Source of the DNA: Fictibacillus nanhaiensis
Lineage (GTDB): Bacteria > Bacillota > Bacilli > Bacillales > Fictibacillaceae
Direction of reading: 5' to 3'
Assembly (NCBI GenBank): GCA_016401345.1
Contig: JAEACG010000001.1
Span: 186,001 to 250,000, forward strand
DNA: 64,000 nucleotides
Shown here one piece after another: positions 54,586-63,085 of the stretch. Below the pieces are notes generated by a model. That model had not been told where the DNA came from and searched no databases. It was given only the letters and a program-made list of their open reading frames with translations. The translations under genes and the position numbers were made by a program. The first letter of the stretch is position 1, and each line of letters opens with the position of its first letter.

Positions 54586-57311
54586 TAGTTTTGCGTTTGA
54601 GAAGAATGAGCAAGCTTGTTACGAAGCACCATTGGAAGGATACCACCGTGACGGTAGTACTCAATTTCAACTTCGCTGTCAAAACGAGCTACAACTTCAA
54701 ATGTTTTTTCTGTTCCATCTTCAAAAACTGCTTTAACTTGAACAAGATCACGCGGTTTAACCGTTTCATCTACTGAAACCGTGAATGATTCTTTTCCTGT
54801 AAGTCCAAACGTCTCAGCACTCTCACCATCTTTGAATTGAAGAGGAAGTACACCCATCAACACAAGGTTTGAACGGTGGATACGTTCGAAGCTTTCAGCA
54901 AGTACAGTTTGAATTCCTAGTAAAGTAGTACCTTTTGCTGCCCAATCACGAGAAGATCCCATTCCGTAATCTTTTCCTGCGATTACCATAAGACCCGTAC
55001 CATTCTCTTTGTATTTCATCGCAGCATCATAAATGCTCATCACTTGGTTAGTAGGCCAGAAAGTTGTCCAGCCACCTTCAGTACCAGGAGCTACAGCATT
55101 ACGAATACGGATATTCGCAAACGTACCACGCATCATTACTTCATGGTTACCACGACGAGAACCGTAAGAGTTAAAGTCACGTGGCTCAACACCATTTTGA
55201 ATCAAGTATCTTCCTGCAGGAGTATCTTTTCCGATCGCACCAGCTGGAGAAATGTGGTCAGTCGTAACAGAATCTCCGAATTTAGCGATAAGCTTAAGAT
55301 CTTTAAGCGGTTGGATCTCTTTAAGTTCTGCAGAAAGCTCTTCAAAGAACGGAGGGTTTTGAATGTATGTTGATGATGTATCAAAACCATATAGTTGGTC
55401 AGCTGAAGTCTTCAGTTCGTTCCAGCGTTCGTTCTCATCAAATACACGCTCGTATTCCTTTTTGAACAATTCTGGAGTAACTGCTTTCTTCATCGCTTCA
55501 TTGATCTCTTCTGATGAAGGCCAGATATCTTTAAAGTAAACTTCGTTGCCCTCTTTGTCTGTTCCGAAAGAATCAGATTGAAGGTTGAAATCTACAGTTC
55601 CAGCTAGTGCATACGCTACTACTAACGGTGGAGAAGCTAAGTAGTTAGCTTTTACAAGCGGGTGGATACGTCCTTCAAAGTTTCTATTACCTGAAAGGAC
55701 TGAAGTTACAGTAAGATCGTTCTTAGAGATCGCATTTTCAACTTCAAGCGCCAAAGGACCTGAGTTACCGATACATGTTGTACAGCCGTAACCAACAAGA
55801 TTGAACCCTAACTGATCCATATAGCTCATTAAGCCTGCTTCTTCTAAATAACGTGTAACAACTTTAGAACCTGGAGCTAATGATGTTTTTACATAGCCAG
55901 GAACTTTTAAGCCTTTTTCAATCGCTTTCTTAGCAACTAATCCAGCACCTAACATTACGTAAGGATTAGAAGTATTCGTACAGCTTGTGATTGCAGCGAT
56001 CGCAACAGCACCAGTCTTCATCGTCGAAGTTTCGTTGTTCGGATGCTTAACAGTAACTTCTTTGTTGATCTCATCAGCTGTTAGTCCGAACCCTGCATTT
56101 CCTTGTGGAGCTACAAGCGCTTTATTAAAGCTTTCTTTCATCTGAGATAAAGGAATCAAATCTTGTGGGCGTTTTGGTCCTGACAAGTTTGGTTCGATTT
56201 CAGAAAGATTGATTTCGACTACGTCTGTAAATTCAGGATCAGCATCTCCTGCTGTGTAGAACAATCCGTTTGCTTTGCAATACGCTTCTACAAGCTGAAT
56301 TTGATCTTCTGTTCTACCTGTCAGGCGAAGATAGTTTAATGCTTCTTCGTCAACTGGGAAGAAACCACAAGTTGCTCCATATTCAGGAGCCATGTTTGAA
56401 ACCGTAGCACGGTCTGCAAGCGGCATATCAGCTAGTCCTGGCCCGAAGAATTCTACGAACTTTCCAACTACCTTCTTTTCACGCAATACTTGCGTTACTT
56501 TAAGTGCTAGGTCAGTTGCAGTCGTTCCGTTTGGAAGCGTTCCCGTTAATTTAACACCGATTACTTCTGGAACTGGGAAGTAAGAAGGCTGTCCTAACAT
56601 GCCTGCTTCTGCTTCAATCCCACCGACACCCCATCCTAATACACCAAGACCGTTGATCATTGTTGTATGAGAATCAGTACCTACTAATGAATCAGGGAAT
56701 GCGATTGTTTCACCTTCAGATTCGCTCGTAAGGACTACAGGCGCCAAGTACTCTAAGTTAACTTGGTGGACGATTCCTGTTGCAGGAGGTACAGCACGGT
56801 AGTTGTCAAACGCAGATTGAGCCCAGCTCAAGAGTTTGTAACGTTCTTCATTTCGAGCAAATTCAAGGTTCATGTTGAAAGCAAGTGAGTCTTCAGTACC
56901 TGCCTTATCAACTTGTACAGAGTGGTCAACTACAAGATCAACTGGAATTTCAGGGTTGATCTGAGAAGGGTCTCCACCCATATCCTTCATTGCTTTACGA
57001 AGAGAAGCTAAGTCAACAACAGCTGGTACTCCTGTAAAATCCTGAAGAATAACACGTGAAGGCTTAAAAGGAACATCGATATCTTTTAGTTCACTCGTGC
57101 CCCACTTTGCAAGATTTTCAACGTGTTCTTTGTTAATTACTTTTCCATCAAATTGTCTTAATACAGATTCCAATAATACTTTTACAGAGTAGGGTAATTT
57201 CGATACATTACCAATTCCCGCTTCTTCTAACGCTCCTAAACGGTAATAGCTATATTCCTTACCGTTCACATCAAAAGTAGAACGGGCATTAAATACATCA
57301 TTTCTTTTCAT
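54585..57311 (-). CDS. acnA: Aconitate hydratase A
   Basis: A 907-residue TCA-cycle enzyme that isomerises citrate to isocitrate. Three cluster Cys are in SCTNTSNP and [13 protein letters not shown], and [26 protein letters not shown] and [13 protein letters not shown] are active-site segments. It also acts as an RNA-binding iron regulator in Bacillus (CitB). The ATG after GGGAGAGAGTGGAAC is chosen over an upstream frame extension. A CcpC-like operator lies about 160 bases upstream. Confidence 0.95.
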   Translation of the reverse strand: MKRNDVFNARSTFDVNGKEYSYYRLGALEEAGIGNVSKLPYSVKVLLESVLRQFDGKVINKEHVENLAKWGTSELKDIDVPFKPSRVILQDFTGVPAVVDLASLRKAMKDMGGDPSQINPEIPVDLVVDHSVQVDKAGTEDSLAFNMNLEFARNEERYKLLSWAQSAFDNYRAVPPATGIVHQVNLEYLAPVVLTSESEGETIAFPDSLVGTDSHTTMINGLGVLGWGVGGIEAEAGMLGQPSYFPVPEVIGVKLTGTLPNGTTATDLALKVTQVLREKKVVGKFVEFFGPGLADMPLADRATVSNMAPEYGATCGFFPVDEEALNYLRLTGRTEDQIQLVEAYCKANGLFYTAGDADPEFTDVVEINLSEIEPNLSGPKRPQDLIPLSQMKESFNKALVAPQGNAGFGLTADEINKEVTVKHPNNETSTMKTGAVAIAAITSCTNTSNPYVMLGAGLVAKKAIEKGLKVPGYVKTSLAPGSKVVTRYLEEAGLMSYMDQLGFNLVGYGCTTCIGNSGPLALEVENAISKNDLTVTSVLSGNRNFEGRIHPLVKANYLASPPLVVAYALAGTVDFNLQSDSFGTDKEGNEVYFKDIWPSSEEINEAMKKAVTPELFKKEYERVFDENERWNELKTSADQLYGFDTSSTYIQNPPFFEELSAELKEIQPLKDLKLIAKFGDSVTTDHISPAGAIGKDTPAGRYLIQNGVEPRDFNSYGSRRGNHEVMMRGTFANIRIRNAVAPGTEGGWTTFWPTNQVMSIYDAAMKYKENGTGLMVIAGKDYGMGSSRDWAAKGTTLLGIQTVLAESFERIHRSNLVLMGVLPLQFKDGESAETFGLTGKESFTVSVDETVKPRDLVQVKAVFEDGTEKTFEVVARFDSEVEIEYYRHGGILPMVLRNKLAHSSQTQN

Positions 57312-57439
57312 GTTCCACTCTCTCCCTTCACTAACAATCATACACGATTATGAGAAAAATTGTCGAAAAAATGTGTTCAATTTCACAGTCAATCACACAG
57401 AATCTTTTTTTCCCTCTATTATCATACGTAAAACCCTTT

Positions 57440-57488
57440 CATAAGTAAAATAGTTAATGGTTATCAATCGACATAAGTTTTACTTATG
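57440..57488 (-). promoter_or_regulatory. CcpC-like operator of aconitase
   Basis: CATAAGTTTTACTTATG (57472-57488) is a dyad of the ATAA-N7-TTAT type bound by CcpC at citB. A second half-site ATAAG lies at 57441-57445, about 30 bases away and nearer the gene, the spacing described for citrate-responsive repression. Confidence 0.6.
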
Positions 57489-57594
57489 GTGTGAATATCA
57501 CCATCATTCTTTTGCTCGCATATAGTAATTTACGTAATACTTCTTTTTGTTTTCCGCTTAAAAACCACTCTTCAATAGATCGGAGGGAAACAGG

Positions 57595-57783
57595 ATGGAA
57601 TGGTTAAAAAAACTTGCTGCGTTACTCGTGTTGATCGGAGCATTAAACTGGGGAGCGATCGGACTTTTTGATACAAACGTTGTTACAGAAATTTTCGGAA
57701 GCGCTACCACAGTGACAAAAGTTTTATACAGTTTGATCGGACTTTCTGGCGTCTGGCTCTTGCTCAGTAAATATAAATCTTGA
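57595..57783 (+). CDS. DUF378 membrane protein (YuzA-like)
   Basis: A 62-residue protein with two helices. LVLIGALNWGAIGLFDTNVV and YSLIGLSGVWLL are the DUF378 signature. The ATG follows GGAGGGAAACAGG. Its function is unknown. It stands alone, with a terminator immediately downstream. Confidence 0.85.
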   Translation: MEWLKKLAALLVLIGALNWGAIGLFDTNVVTEIFGSATTVTKVLYSLIGLSGVWLLLSKYKS

Positions 57784-57787
57784 ATGT

Positions 57788-57826
57788 AAAGAAGCACTCC
57801 TTTTTTTGGAGTGCTTCTTCTTTTTG
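57788..57826 (+). terminator. Terminator after the DUF378 gene
   Basis: AAAGAAGCACTCC and GGAGTGCTTCTTT form a strong stem with a T-rich tail. Confidence 0.8.
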
Positions 57827-57864
57827 ATTTTGCACAAACTAAAGTTATCGGAGGTGACAAACAA

Positions 57865-58035
57865 ATGGGAAGAAATAAAGCTAACCACTCGCGACCTGGG
57901 ATGAATGCAGCAAAAGCTCAAGGTAAAGGTGCTGGGTATGATACCGAATTCGGTAATGAGGCATTATCCTTACCTAATGAAAAGTTAAGTGAAGCTGAGC
58001 GTCAAAACAATAAGAAAACGAAAAAACGACATTAA
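57865..58035 (+). CDS. sspO: Small acid-soluble spore protein O
   Basis: A 56-residue protein. [21 protein letters not shown] and [15 protein letters not shown] match SspO of B. subtilis. GGAGGTGACAAAC precedes the ATG. It ends four bases inside the convergent gene next to it. In B. subtilis sspO and sspP form a pair near citB; here they are separated by an inserted gene and a repeat. Confidence 0.85.
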   Translation: MGRNKANHSRPGMNAAKAQGKGAGYDTEFGNEALSLPNEKLSEAERQNNKKTKKRH

Positions 58036-58289
58036 GGTTTTGGAAACTGGCTCTGAAGCTGTTGAAGCTCATTTAGAAAGCTCTCTAACTGAGGCTGTTG
58101 ATGTTCAGAGGCTGTTTCCATTGCGTTCTGTATTTGTTGACAAGCCTTTTCGTTTTCGGTCATAAAATGAGAATAAAAAACACCATATTCACTATTTGAC
58201 GCGTCCAATGTTTTTGAGATATCCATTGCATGGTGATAACCTTGCTCAGCAGCTTGGTATGCTTGTTGCTTGTTTTTATGATAGGGCAT
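58032..58289 (-). CDS. Hypothetical helical protein
   Basis: An 85-residue, Gln-rich, predicted helical protein ([20 protein letters not shown], then [15 protein letters not shown]). I do not recognise it. AAAGGATGG precedes the ATG. Its stop overlaps the stop of sspO, and it interrupts what is usually an sspO-sspP pair. A spore-related role is a guess from position. Confidence 0.55.
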   Translation of the reverse strand: MPYHKNKQQAYQAAEQGYHHAMDISKTLDASNSEYGVFYSHFMTENEKACQQIQNAMETASEHQQPQLESFLNELQQLQSQFPKP

Positions 58290-58404
58290 AATTACCATCC
58301 TTTGTTTTGATATACCTTTAACGTTCCAATTTTATCTAGAATTATTCAATAAATTGCTTTCTGTTGTTGATTAAGGTGTCCATACGAAAGACATCTTGAC
58401 AAGT

Positions 58405-58505
58405 TGGTTGGAGTGTAAGGTGTGAGACTCCTGGGGGATCAGTGGCTCACCGCCCGCCCCCCGGAAAGCGAGCACCTGAAGCGGAAATCAACTGCTTTCA
58501 AGGCG
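58405..58505 (+). repeat. Long copy of the dispersed intergenic repeat
   Basis: GAGACTCCTGGGGGATCAG, GGCTCACCGCCCGCCCCCC, GGAAAGCGAGCACCTGAAGC and GGAAATCAACTGC follow one another. This GC-rich block is a known kind of intergenic repeat in Bacillus genomes. It sits directly upstream of sspP, inside its leader or promoter region. Confidence 0.7.
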
Positions 58506-58529
58506 CCGGATAAAAAAAGGAGGCTTATA

Positions 58530-58670
58530 ATGGGAGAGCATAATACGTTTAAAGATATTCGAAAGAACGCGCCAAAAGGGGAAAACCCTGGACAACCAGC
58601 TCCTATGAGTGGTTCTAAAAAAGTGAAGCAGCGTAATCATACAGGACAAAACTCTGGAGAAGGCAGATAA
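58530..58670 (+). CDS. sspP: Small acid-soluble spore protein P
   Basis: A 46-residue protein. [19 protein letters not shown] and [15 protein letters not shown] match SspP. AAAGGAGGC precedes the ATG. It is probably made in the forespore. The dispersed repeat ends about 25 bases upstream, so its promoter may have been displaced. Confidence 0.85.
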   Translation: MGEHNTFKDIRKNAPKGENPGQPAPMSGSKKVKQRNHTGQNSGEGR

Positions 58671-58679
58671 TACAAAAAA

Positions 58680-58714
58680 CATAAAGGACTGACAGATTCT
58701 CTGTCAGTCCCTTT
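58680..58714. terminator. Terminator between sspP and selA
   Basis: GGACTGACAGA and TCTGTCAGTCC form an 11-bp stem with a T-rich tail on both sides. Confidence 0.8.
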
Positions 58715-58716
58715 TC

Positions 58717-60096
58717 TTAGTCGATTGAACGTATCGCATCTTCAAGTGTCAAAAGCTCTTCTTCTGAAATCGTTCTAAGATCCAATAGTACTTCTTCCTC
58801 TTTGATCCTCACGATAATAGGGGTCTGATAGTTCCGAAAAGCTCTTGCTAAGTAATCTGCACCTTTAGAGTGTTTAATACCAAGACAAAAAGTTGGCAAC
58901 TTCACATCTGGCATCGTCCCTCCCCCAACTTGAGAGAAATCTTCCAGAATTCTGATTGTTAAAGAAGAATGATCTTCTACCTTTCTTTTTAGTCTCCATA
59001 CTATCTCTCTGATCTCTTCAGGAGTTTTTAAAATATCTCTAACTGTAGGAATCGTTGAATATTCTTCGTTTAAATACGCCTGCAACGTTTCGTTTAAGGC
59101 TGCGATCGTAAATTTATCCACTCTTAAAACGCGAGCTAGTTGATGTTTCTTTAATATGCCGATGATTTCCTTTTTCCCTGCAATAATCCCAGCTTGTGGG
59201 CCTCCCAAAAGTTTATCTCCGCTAAAAGAAACAACATCTATACCTTTGTTGATAACAGAGGAGATTAAGGGTTCATCACCTATTCCAACGGACTGAAAAG
59301 GATAGAGTGCACCACTTCCCAGATCTTCATATACAATCAGTTCCGGGTGATTCTTTTTCAACTGCATCAACTCGCTAGAAGAAACTTCTTTTGTGAACCC
59401 AATCACCTTGAAATTACTTGTGTGAACCTTCATGATCATACCGGTTTTATCCGTTATCGCTCGTTCATAATCAAAAAAATGTGTTTTATTCGTAGTTCCA
59501 ACTTCCCGCAGCTCCGCACCACTTTCTTCCATTATAGAAGAAACACGAAATGAGCCTCCGATCTCTACAAGTTCACCTCTTGAAACAATGACTTCTTTAT
59601 TTTTTGCTAGTGCTTTGAGAACTAAATAAACGGCTGCAGCATTATTGTTCACGACCATTGCTGCTTCTGATCCTGTCACTTGCTTAATTAGCTCCTCTGT
59701 TAGATCATGCCTAGAGCCTCTTTTCCCTTCCTCCAAGTTATATTCTAAATTCGAATACATTCTTGCTGTTTCACTCATCCGCGCTACGCTTTTTTCACTG
59801 AGTCTAGAGCGACCAAGATTTGTATGGATAACGATTCCGCTAGCATTGATCAGTGAACGAATCTGATCTTTAGGATGAGCTAATTCTGCCCTTGCTGAAT
59901 TCAAAACAAGTATTCTGATATCAGTTTTCAAGTCAATAGCTTGGGGGTGTTTAAAAATATACTCTCGCCAATGATTGATTGCATCTTGAACAGCTCGTGT
60001 TATTTCCTTTTCCGGTTTGCCATTCACTTCAGAACTGATATCTTTCACTGCCTCATGCACGGCAGGAAGCTGCCTTAATAAATCTGATTTTGACAA
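58717..60096 (-). CDS. selA: L-seryl-tRNA(Sec) selenium transferase
   Basis: A 459-residue PLP enzyme that converts Ser-tRNA(Sec) to Sec-tRNA(Sec) with selenophosphate. HTNLGRSRLSEKSV, ASGIVIHTN and the lysine at 295 in SFSGDKLLGGPQAG are typical. The N-terminal tRNA-binding domain (1-60) is intact, so it is a full SelA and not a short paralogue. It starts at TTG. Its Shine-Dalgarno is locked in a 12-bp hairpin. It follows the rdx gene by 50 bases on the same strand and is probably cotranscribed. Confidence 0.93.
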   Translation of the reverse strand: MSKSDLLRQLPAVHEAVKDISSEVNGKPEKEITRAVQDAINHWREYIFKHPQAIDLKTDIRILVLNSARAELAHPKDQIRSLINASGIVIHTNLGRSRLSEKSVARMSETARMYSNLEYNLEEGKRGSRHDLTEELIKQVTGSEAAMVVNNNAAAVYLVLKALAKNKEVIVSRGELVEIGGSFRVSSIMEESGAELREVGTTNKTHFFDYERAITDKTGMIMKVHTSNFKVIGFTKEVSSSELMQLKKNHPELIVYEDLGSGALYPFQSVGIGDEPLISSVINKGIDVVSFSGDKLLGGPQAGIIAGKKEIIGILKKHQLARVLRVDKFTIAALNETLQAYLNEEYSTIPTVRDILKTPEEIREIVWRLKRKVEDHSSLTIRILEDFSQVGGGTMPDVKLPTFCLGIKHSKGADYLARAFRNYQTPIIVRIKEEEVLLDLRTISEEELLTLEDAIRSID

Positions 60097-60102
60097 AATG
60101 AA

Positions 60103-60138
60103 GCCTCCTTAAGGTATCAACGATCTCCTTAAGGAGGC
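60103..60138 (-). promoter_or_regulatory. Hairpin sequestering the selA ribosome binding site
   Basis: On the mRNA strand, GCCTCCTTAAGG pairs perfectly with CCTTAAGGAGGC across a 12-base loop. The second arm contains AAGGAGG, the selA Shine-Dalgarno, seven bases before the TTG start. No T run follows, so it is not a normal terminator. Confidence 0.8.
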
Positions 60139-60146
60139 TATCGTTG

Positions 60147-60383
60147 TTAAGCCTTTAATTTTTCTAAGTGTTGAATGATCAGGTCGTGATCCGGAAATTC
60201 TCCGGTCTCTTTTTTTGAATAAATCTTATCACCATCAACAATAACTTCAAAAACTCCGCCAGAACTTGAAATCAGTTCAAGCGATGAAACTTTAGATCGA
60301 AAATGGTTGAACAGGTCTTCCGCGAGACTCGCGGCTTTTGGTGCAAAGTTTCACATCATGCAGAATTCAATAGATACTTTCAT
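60147..60383 (-). CDS. SelW-like Rdx selenoprotein with a CxxU motif
   Basis: A 78-residue thioredoxin-fold protein interrupted by an in-frame TGA at codon 11 (60351-60353). Reading TGA as selenocysteine gives MKVSIEFCMMUNFAPKAA, with Cys8 and Sec11 forming the CxxU redox site. GGVFEVIVDGDKIYSKKETG is the SelW/Rdx signature. AAAGGAGGATGTATT precedes the ATG. A short stem-loop follows the TGA. It is divergent from selD and directly upstream of selA. The function is probably thiol redox; the partner is unknown. Confidence 0.85.
60320..60334 (-). promoter_or_regulatory. SECIS-like stem-loop in rdx
   Basis: On the mRNA: CCGCGAGUCUCGCGG, starting 16 bases after the UGA. A 5-bp stem (or 6-bp with a tighter loop) closes the loop AGUCU. 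Confidence 0.65.
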
Positions 60384-60476
60384 AATACATCCTCCTTTTT
60401 TAAGACTATTTTAGTATATCCTTAGGCAAATCACAAAAATAATGTTTATACTAACAAAAGGAGGTGTCGTTAAATT

Positions 60477-61532
60477 ATGACAAGCGAAGATAAAGTAAAG
60501 CTCACTCACCTTTCTTCAAAAGGTGGTTGAGGCTGTAAAATTGGTCCAGAAGACCTGGCGCAAGTTTTGCGTCATCTACCAAAACGCGAATATGATCCTA
60601 ACCTTTTAGTTGGTTTAGATACTTCAGACGATGCAGGTGTATATAAGTTAACTGATGACCTTGCCATGATCCAGACTGTCGACTTTTTCACACCTATTGT
60701 AGATGATCCATATATGTTCGGACAAATCGCTGCTGCAAATTCACTAAGTGACGTTTATGCGATGGGGGGACACCCTACAACAGTAATGAATATTGTTGGC
60801 TTTCCGATCAACACACTTGGTCATGATGTGCTCGCCGAGATTCTAAAAGGAGCAGCTGACAAAGTGAAGGAATCAGGTGCGGTGCTTGTTGGAGGACACT
60901 CGATCGATGATTCTGAACCTAAGTTTGGTCTGTCCGTCACAGGACTCGTACACCCTTCTAAAGTATATAAAAATGTAGGAGCAAGACCAGGAGATGTTCT
61001 TGTATTAACAAAACCTATCGGTGTCGGTATTCAAACCACTGCTATTAAAAAAGACAAGCTTACTGACGATCAACTTCAGTTAGTCAGCAAAACGATGGCC
61101 ACATTGAATAAAACAGCAGCAGAATGCTTGGAAGGTCTATTTCCAAACGCTGTAACCGATGTAACAGGTTTCGGCCTTCTCGGTCATGCGACTGAGATGG
61201 CAAAAGGAACAGGAGATATTACCATCGAGATTGATTATCACAGTGTACCTCTTTTACCAGGTACCACAGAGCTTGCGCAAGAAGGAATCGTGCCTGGTGG
61301 TACTAAAGCAAATCATCGCTGGATAAAAGATGATGTACTCTATGGCAATGAACTTTATGAGTGGCAGCAATGGATTTTATGTGATGCTGTGACTTCTGGC
61401 GGTTTACTCGTGAGTCTTTCTAAAGAAGAAGCTGCAGAATATCTTAAGAGACTTCACGATAAAGGTATAGGTGACGCAAGTATCGTCGGTCGTGTTCATG
61501 AGATCTCTGAAAAACCGATCAAAGCCAATTAA
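60477..61532 (+). CDS. selD: Selenide, water dikinase (selenoprotein form)
   Basis: A 351-residue enzyme that makes selenophosphate from selenide and ATP. The ATG follows AAAGGAGGTGTCG. Codon 18 is TGA (60528-60530) in SSKGGUGCKIGPED, where other SelD proteins have the catalytic Cys or Sec. DDAGVY, TVDFFTPIVDDPYMFGQIAAANSLSDVYAMGG and GGHSIDDSEPKFG continue the family. An automated call from the next start after the TGA would lose the first 30 residues and the active site. It is divergent from rdx, with a 93-base shared region. Confidence 0.95.
60556..60574 (+). promoter_or_regulatory. SECIS-like stem-loop in selD
   Basis: UGGCGCAAGUUUUGCGUCA, starting 25 bases after the UGA, forms an 8-bp stem with one G-U pair. 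The apical loop can be written AGUUU, like the AGUCU of the rdx element. Confidence 0.6.
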
Positions 61533-61567
61533 AAACAAAAAACTCCGACATCGGAGTTTTTTTGTTT
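61533..61567. terminator. Terminator between selD and phnC
   Basis: AAAAACTCCGA and TCGGAGTTTTT with T and A runs on the two sides serve both convergent genes. Confidence 0.85.
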
Positions 61568-61568
61568 T

Positions 61569-62309
61569 TTATAGATGGTTATAAATCTCCGCGTACACGG
61601 TTTCATCAAAATCTTTAGGTGCACCGTCAAAAACTAGCTTTCCGTTTTTTAGCGCAATAATTCTTGTGGCGAATTTTTTTGCAAGAACCACATCATGCAC
61701 ATTAATGATTGATACGAGATTTCGTTTTACATGTGTTTCTTTTAATAGTTGAAAAATCCTTTCAGCTGTTCCAGGATCTAAGCTTGCGACAGGTTCGTCT
61801 CCCAAAAACACTTTAGGGTTCTGCACGAGTGCTCGCGCGATCGCAACTCTTTGTTTTTGTCCACCGCTTAACTTCTCCACTCTTCTTGTTGGTTCAACCG
61901 TTAGCTCAACTTGTTCAATAGCTTCTAAAGCTTGCAATCGATCAGTGGGTTTAAACAAACCTAACAGATTTTCATAAGATTTTTTGTATCCGAAAAGACC
62001 TGTTAAGATGTTCTGAACCACACTCATCCTCGGTATTAAGTTAAAATGCTGAAAGATCATACCTGTTTTACGCCGGACTTCTAACGTTTCTTTGTGAGTC
62101 ATCTCACTCAACGTTTTATCTCCCCATTTCACATAACCCTCAGAAACAGGCTGCAGACCGTTAATACATCTTATAAACGTTGATTTACCTGCACCGCTTC
62201 TACCTAGTACACAAACGAACTCCCCTTTTTGGAAAGTAATATTTACATCTGTTAAAGCAGGTTCTTTAGCACCAGGATATGTGACAGATACATTCTCAAA
62301 TTCAATCAT
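61569..62309 (-). CDS. phnC: PhnC-type ABC transporter ATPase
   Basis: A 246-residue ATPase. GRSGAGKSTFIRCINGL is the Walker A, LSGGQKQRVAIARAL the signature and FLGDEPVASLDP the Walker B. IRMSVVQNILTG-type sequence and the 'ALQNPKVFLGDEP' region match PhnC. It powers import through PhnE. It starts eight bases after phnE. The transported compound is a phosphonate, phosphite or related oxyanion. Confidence 0.87.
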   Translation of the reverse strand: MIEFENVSVTYPGAKEPALTDVNITFQKGEFVCVLGRSGAGKSTFIRCINGLQPVSEGYVKWGDKTLSEMTHKETLEVRRKTGMIFQHFNLIPRMSVVQNILTGLFGYKKSYENLLGLFKPTDRLQALEAIEQVELTVEPTRRVEKLSGGQKQRVAIARALVQNPKVFLGDEPVASLDPGTAERIFQLLKETHVKRNLVSIINVHDVVLAKKFATRIIALKNGKLVFDGAPKDFDETVYAEIYNHL

Positions 62310-62317
62310 GTTATCAC

Positions 62318-63076
62318 CTAAATAACCTTTTCCCGAATTTTTCCGCCAATATAATCCACCAAGATCACCATGATCATGATGAGTAGAACGTCAACAGAGA
62401 CTAGCTGATATTGAAACGTTTTAAAATGAATAAACAACTGTTGTCCTATTCCCCCACCACCAATAAGACCTAAGATGAGTGAAGTACGTATAGCTACTTC
62501 AAATCTGTAAAAGAATTGAGACAGTACATTCGGCCATATTTGTGGTAGCACTGCAAATAGATTTCCGATCCACTTACTTGCTCCAACCGCCGACATCGCT
62601 TCCATCGGACCCTTATCTGCCGCCTCGATCAGTTCTGAAATCAACTTACCTAATACCCCGATGTTATGCAAGACGATGGCGATAACAGCAGGAAATGGTC
62701 CTAGTCCGAGCGTTGTTAAAAGAATTAAGCCGAACACGAATTCAGGAACTGATCGTAAAAAGCTAAGTAAGAAACGTGTCATTGAATATACAAAACGATT
62801 TCTACTCGTGTTTCGAGCGGCGACAAAGCTTAACGGAAGTGCGATGATTAATCCGAATAAGCTCCCCAAAAATGCGATAGCGATCGTTAATAAACTTTCT
62901 TGAAACAGATATGGTAGACTCTCTGTGTTCATCGGAAACCATTTCGACAAAAAGTCACCCATATTCTGAAAGTCACTAAATTTCGAAAGATCAAACTCCG
63001 TTAACTTCATGCTACCTAACACGAGTATTGTTAAGCATAATATGATTAATAATTGGCTCCTCTTAAACCAAACCAT
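62318..63076 (-). CDS. phnE: PhnE-type ABC transporter permease
   Basis: A 252-residue permease with six helices. PEFVFGLILLTTLGLGPFPAVIAIVLHNIGVLGKLISE is the PhnE signature, and EAMSAVGASKW is the EAA loop that contacts PhnC. SLILGLIGGGGIGQQL follows. The ATG follows AGAGGGGAACC. Its order here is PhnD-PhnE-PhnC, not the usual PhnC-D-E or D-C-E. Confidence 0.85.
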   Translation of the reverse strand: MVWFKRSQLLIILCLTILVLGSMKLTEFDLSKFSDFQNMGDFLSKWFPMNTESLPYLFQESLLTIAIAFLGSLFGLIIALPLSFVAARNTSRNRFVYSMTRFLLSFLRSVPEFVFGLILLTTLGLGPFPAVIAIVLHNIGVLGKLISELIEAADKGPMEAMSAVGASKWIGNLFAVLPQIWPNVLSQFFYRFEVAIRTSLILGLIGGGGIGQQLFIHFKTFQYQLVSVDVLLIMIMVILVDYIGGKIREKVI

Positions 63077-63085
63077 GGTTCCCCT

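Noticed and set aside
60103-60138. Transcription terminator between rdx and selA
   Set aside because: The hairpin lacks a U tract and overlaps the selA ribosome binding site, so translational control is more likely.
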